From: Proteobacteria bacterium SG_bin5
Lineage (GTDB): Bacteria; Pseudomonadota; Alphaproteobacteria; Sphingomonadales; Sphingomonadaceae
Length of the DNA stretch: 64,000 bases
Assembly (NCBI GenBank): GCA_002083475.1
Contig: LWDI01000045.1
Location: forward strand, 1 to 64,000
Direction: 5' to 3'
Shown piece after piece: positions 61,181 to 64,000 of this stretch. A model generated the notes under the pieces. It did not search any database and was not told where the DNA came from. It saw only the letters and a list, made by a program, of their open reading frames with translations. A program made the position numbers and the translations under genes. Position 1 is the stretch's first letter. Every line of letters begins with the position of its first letter.

Positions 61181-62256
61181 CGCGGCGTCACCGTCAGTTC
61201 GCCCTGAAAGCGGCCGGGCGCGCCGGCGAACGGCCCCGGCGTCACGGTCAGGCCCAGCGCGCGCAGGCGCAGCAGCACATCGGTGATCTGGCCTTCGCTC
61301 TGCGTCACCAGCGTCATCCGCAGCACCCCTTGTTGATCGAAGCTGAGCGCGCGCAGCTCGCTGCCCGGCACCGCGCGCACCGCGGCGAAGGCGGTCGCCG
61401 CCGTCTGGGTGAAGCCGAGCCCGGCGCCGCGCAACTGCGCGAGCCGCGCGCTCAGCTGGCGCTGCGCGTCGTTCACCGTCTCGCCGCGCGGCAGCCCGGT
61501 CGCGGCGAGCACGTCGGCGCGGCGTTCGAGCTCGGCGGCCTCCAGATTATAGCGCAGGATCAGCACCAGATTGAGCGCGAGCGTCACCAGCAAGGTCGCC
61601 GCGATCAGCCACAAGGCACGCTTGGCCTGGCGCCAATCGAAATCGAGGCGTTCGCGCCGCGCGAAGGCGCCCTGGCGCAGATCGAGCGGCGGCCGCGCGA
61701 CGGCGGCGACGATCGCCGCCTCCAGCGCCTCGCGCTCCAGCGTTGCGACGGGGGCGTCACCCAGGATCAATTCGGTGAGCCCGGCTTCCTCGGCGAAGCC
61801 GCTCGTCGCGCCGCGCAGCACGATTTCATCGCCCAAATCGGCGCGGACATAGCCCGACTCGGGCGCCGGCAGCAGCAGCGGCGCGGGGAGAATCGCGAGC
61901 GGCTCGATCCCTTCGGCGGCGAGCGCGGCGAGCCACGCCGCCATTTTCGCGGGCTTCACCACCGCGATGGGTCGCTCGCCGTTCTCCCCGGGGGCGCCGA
62001 CCGCGACATGTTGCTCGGCGGCGCTCCCCAGCACCACGTCGCCGACGAGCAACCGCGCGGCGGCGAGCGTTTGCGCCGTCGAGCGCGCGGGGATTTCGGC
62101 CCAGTGGAGCGCGACATCGGCGGCGGGGGCGATCGCGACCACCGGCTCGCCCGCGAGCGCGTTCAGCGTCCCGCGCGCGATCACCGCGCCGTCCGCGATC
62201 CGCACGCGCCGCGCCGCGCCCGCCCCGTCGCTCGACAGAAAAACGACCAGAGTCAC
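61177..62256 (-). CDS. gspL: Type II secretion system protein GspL
   Basis: A 359-residue protein with a cytoplasmic actin-like domain (VVFLSSDGAGAARRVRIADG, ALHWAEIPARSTAQTLAAAR, the MTLVV start), one helix (ALWLIAATLLVTLALNLVLI) and a short periplasmic ferredoxin-like domain (LRALSFDQQGVLRMTLVTQS). GspL recruits the GspE ATPase and pairs with GspM. It starts at a GTG overlapping the gspK stop (GTGA) and overlaps gspM by four bases. Confidence 0.92.
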   Translation of the reverse strand: MTLVVFLSSDGAGAARRVRIADGAVIARGTLNALAGEPVVAIAPAADVALHWAEIPARSTAQTLAAARLLVGDVVLGSAAEQHVAVGAPGENGERPIAVVKPAKMAAWLAALAAEGIEPLAILPAPLLLPAPESGYVRADLGDEIVLRGATSGFAEEAGLTELILGDAPVATLEREALEAAIVAAVARPPLDLRQGAFARRERLDFDWRQAKRALWLIAATLLVTLALNLVLILRYNLEAAELERRADVLAATGLPRGETVNDAQRQLSARLAQLRGAGLGFTQTAATAFAAVRAVPGSELRALSFDQQGVLRMTLVTQSEGQITDVLLRLRALGLTVTPGPFAGAPGRFQGELTVTPR

Positions 62257-63335
62257 GAAGGATCGCTCCAGCCGCGCGACACCAGCCGCACCGGAATTTC
62301 GGTCGCGTCGACAACCGCGCTTTCGCTCAACTGCGTGCCCCCCAGCTCAACGTCGATATCGAGCACGAACCACTGCGTCGTCACCGCCGTTTGGGCGGGA
62401 CCTTCCTGGCCCGGGCTCACCCCTTGCGCGGAGAGCCCCTGCCAGAAGCTGACCGTGCTGGCAAAGCCCAAAGGCGGTCGCGCCGCCAACAGCCCGCGCG
62501 CGCGGCCGACGTCGAGCGTGTCGGGCAGCAGCATCGCGAGGAGCGGCGCTTGTTCGGGCATCAGCGTGTTGACGTTGAGCTTCACCGGCGCCGCGCGGGG
62601 GAGCGCGCAGACCCAGGGGCGCAGCTTCGCGTAGACTTCGGGGGTGACCCCGGCGACCGCGCGCAATTCGCTGACGTCGGCCATCAGCTGGCCGGGGGTG
62701 CGATAGCGCGGGCTACGGCCGGCGTAGCTCGAATCCTCGGCGCCATTGGGTTGGGGCGAATCGTCGCTGTCGATCCAATCGGCGGTCGCCGCGGCGATGC
62801 CGTTCGCGCTTTGGCCGGTGATGCCGATTAGCCGCATCAGCCGCGCGAATTGCTCGATCGAGGCGGGGCGCGCGACGAAGCGGCCGTCGACGCCGCGCTC
62901 GACCAAGCCGTTGAGGTTGAAGCAATTGCCCCCGTCGCGCACTCGCGCGGTCGCGAGGCCTTGCGGCACGGGGAGCGGGACGGGGCGGTTCGCCCAATCG
63001 CCCTGGAGCGTCACCCGCGTGGCATCGCGGGCGAGGATCGCGCTGATCCGCGTCGTCGCAAGCGTTTCGGCCGCCATCGCATAAGCGCGCGCCTGATCGA
63101 GCGCGACCGCGTTCTGCGCGAGCCGGGTCGACAGCCGCATCCGCTCGAGCGCGGTCGCCGCGAGCACCGCGACCACCGCGACGATCAGCAACACGGTGAG
63201 GAGCGCCGCGCCGCGTTCGTGGTTCCGATGCCCAAATCCTCCCCGTTTACGGGGAGGTGGCAGCCCGAAGGGCTGACGGAGGGGGAGGCGATCCGGGCAC
63301 GAGCGTTGGGCGTCGAGCGCGCGCCCCTCCACCAT
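62253..63335 (-). CDS. gspK: Type II secretion minor pseudopilin GspK (start unclear)
   Basis: The conserved part begins HERGAALLTVLLIVAVVAVL, with the prepilin cleavage site (G before AALL) and hydrophobic helix. The SAM-like insertion ANGIAAATADWIDSDDSPQP and the calcium site NGAEDSSYAGRSPRYRTPG follow, as in GspK. The mature protein is complete. Between about 63218 and the gspJ stop there is no ATG, GTG or TTG in frame until the ATG at 63335, because the dispersed repeat at 63234-63380 occupies the usual start. From 63335 the leader before cleavage would be 42 residues, far longer than the usual short basic leader. Translation may use an upstream CTG or other start. Confidence 0.85.
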   Translation of the reverse strand: MVEGRALDAQRSCPDRLPLRQPFGLPPPRKRGGFGHRNHERGAALLTVLLIVAVVAVLAATALERMRLSTRLAQNAVALDQARAYAMAAETLATTRISAILARDATRVTLQGDWANRPVPLPVPQGLATARVRDGGNCFNLNGLVERGVDGRFVARPASIEQFARLMRLIGITGQSANGIAAATADWIDSDDSPQPNGAEDSSYAGRSPRYRTPGQLMADVSELRAVAGVTPEVYAKLRPWVCALPRAAPVKLNVNTLMPEQAPLLAMLLPDTLDVGRARGLLAARPPLGFASTVSFWQGLSAQGVSPGQEGPAQTAVTTQWFVLDIDVELGGTQLSESAVVDATEIPVRLVSRGWSDPS

Positions 63336-63380
63336 TTGCTGCCGCAAATGGTCCCCCTCCCCATGAATGGGGAGGATTTT
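63234..63380. repeat. Family D modular element in the gspJ-gspK junction
   Basis: Ends AAATCCTCCCC (63234-63244) and GGGGAGGATTT (63369-63379) are inverse complements. Inside are CTCCCCGTTTACGGGGAG, GGCAGCCCGAAGGGCTG, ACCATTTGCTGCCGCAAATGGT and the closing CCTCCCCATGAATGGGGAGG. Order and modules match those at 57597-57860 (GGAGGTGGCAGCC..GGCTGACGGAGGGG; CCCCTCCACCATT). It lies between the gspJ stop (63406) and the conserved start of gspK, covering the normal gspK initiation region. Confidence 0.85.
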
Positions 63381-63405
63381 CGGTGCCGACCGTGTCTGAA
63401 ATTTC

Positions 63406-64000
63406 CTACCCCCGCGGCGGCGCAAGCGGGCCTCCTTCGGGGAGCGGGGGCACATAGCCGGTGCCGACCAGGAACAGCGCGCGCAGCGGCATGCCGTCGC
63501 GGCGGACCAATTGCAGCTCGATCGCTTGCGGCAAGGGTGCTTCGGCGCGCGGATCCCAGCGGTCGCTCCATGCGCCCTGCCAGCGATAGCGCATCCGCAA
63601 CTGGCGCACCCCCGCCATCATCTCGGTGCTGGCGAGCGGCGCCGCGCCATCGACCGCGCCATAGGCCGCGCGGCGGAGCACGCCGTTTTCGAGCCGATAC
63701 TCGACCTTTTGCAACTCGGCGCGCGGGGCATCGTCGAGATTGGTCCAGCCGCGCCGCACCAGGCCGAGCAGGAGCGGCCCGCCGCCCTCGCCGCGAAAGG
63801 CGGGCAGCGGCACGCCATTTTCGTCGCGCGCCGGCCGCTCGACGGCTTGCGCGAGATCGGCGGTGAGCGCGGCGTTGAGCCGCCCGAGCGCCGCCATGTC
63901 GTCGAACTTGGCGCTGGTCGCGGCCTGGGCGCGCACGCTCACACCGAGCAGCGCGACCCCGGCGGCGGCGAGCAGCCCGAAGATGAACAAGGCGACGATG
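63406..64000 (-). CDS. gspJ: Type II secretion minor pseudopilin GspJ (partial, N-terminus off window)
   Basis: The last 198 or so codons of gspJ; the frame enters from the right edge as IVALFIFGLLAAAGVALLGV, the end of the pseudopilin helix, so the prepilin leader lies outside the window. The globular part contains LNAALTADLAQAVERPARDE, GWTNLDDAPRAELQKVEYRL and the C-terminal QAIELQLVRRDGMPLRALFL, which match GspJ. It precedes gspK, with the repeat element between. Confidence 0.9.
   Translation of the reverse strand, partial: IVALFIFGLLAAAGVALLGVSVRAQAATSAKFDDMAALGRLNAALTADLAQAVERPARDENGVPLPAFRGEGGGPLLLGLVRRGWTNLDDAPRAELQKVEYRLENGVLRRAAYGAVDGAAPLASTEMMAGVRQLRMRYRWQGAWSDRWDPRAEAPLPQAIELQLVRRDGMPLRALFLVGTGYVPPLPEGGPLAPPRG

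Overview
The window looks like a chromosomal piece of an aerobic anoxygenic phototrophic alphaproteobacterium, most likely a sphingomonad. The evidence is the very high G+C content, the strongly GC-biased codons, a bacteriochlorophyll/reaction-centre gene cluster that uses the oxygen-dependent cyclase AcsF, an ALA-synthase type HemA, and alphaproteobacterial families such as TrcR (DUF1013) and DUF1192. The species assignment is inference; no rRNA gene is present.

Layout. 1-2461 (minus) is a cytochrome c maturation operon ccmC-D-E-F, with ccmF running off the left edge. 2612-8318 (minus) holds a hybrid histidine kinase with an ethylene-receptor-like sensor, nadA, a seven-helix membrane protein, a metallo-beta-lactamase-fold hydrolase and a TrcR-type regulator. 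8414-13347 (minus) holds a glycosyltransferase coupled to a LpxH-like phosphoesterase, and a YqiJ-like protein/flotillin/GST operon. 13593-27535 is housekeeping: quinone oxidoreductase, DUF1192, clpA, a small cluster of unknown lipoproteins, an acyl-CoA ligase, aconitase, an amino-acid permease and isovaleryl-CoA dehydrogenase. 27827-29376 holds a lipid-kinase-like gene coupled to a phosphoesterase.

29482-51344 is one continuous arm of a photosynthesis gene cluster. On the minus strand are bchG-pucC-like-bchP-tspO and, separately, ppaA/aerR-ppsR. On the plus strand is bchF-N-B-H-L-M-lhaA-puhA-B-C-small gene-acsF-puhE-hemA. Together these encode ALA synthesis, Mg chelation (H subunit), methylation, cyclisation, dark protochlorophyllide reduction, C3 hydration, esterification and reduction of the tail, plus the reaction-centre H subunit, assembly factors and the PpsR/AerR regulatory pair. 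bchCXYZ, bchID, bchO, the crt genes and pufBALM are not in the window, so the other arm must lie elsewhere. PpsR-type sites (TGT-N12-ACA) lie upstream of bchG, and related promoter elements precede bchG and bchF.

51622-64000: alaS, a hypothetical gene, a Tat-like exported M24 peptidase, a dicarboxylate/amino-acid symporter, an APH(3')-I-like kinase coupled to a leucine-dehydrogenase-like gene, tRNA-His, and the end of a type II secretion operon (gspJ-K-L-M-N, minus strand, gspJ running off the right edge).

Several families of short dispersed inverted repeats sit between genes. One pair lies between bchN and bchB. A modular element at 63234-63380 covers the gspJ/gspK junction and appears to have replaced the normal start of gspK. 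A related element at 57597-57860 has its own 24-bp terminal inverted repeats. No rRNA, CRISPR array, transposase or integrase was seen.
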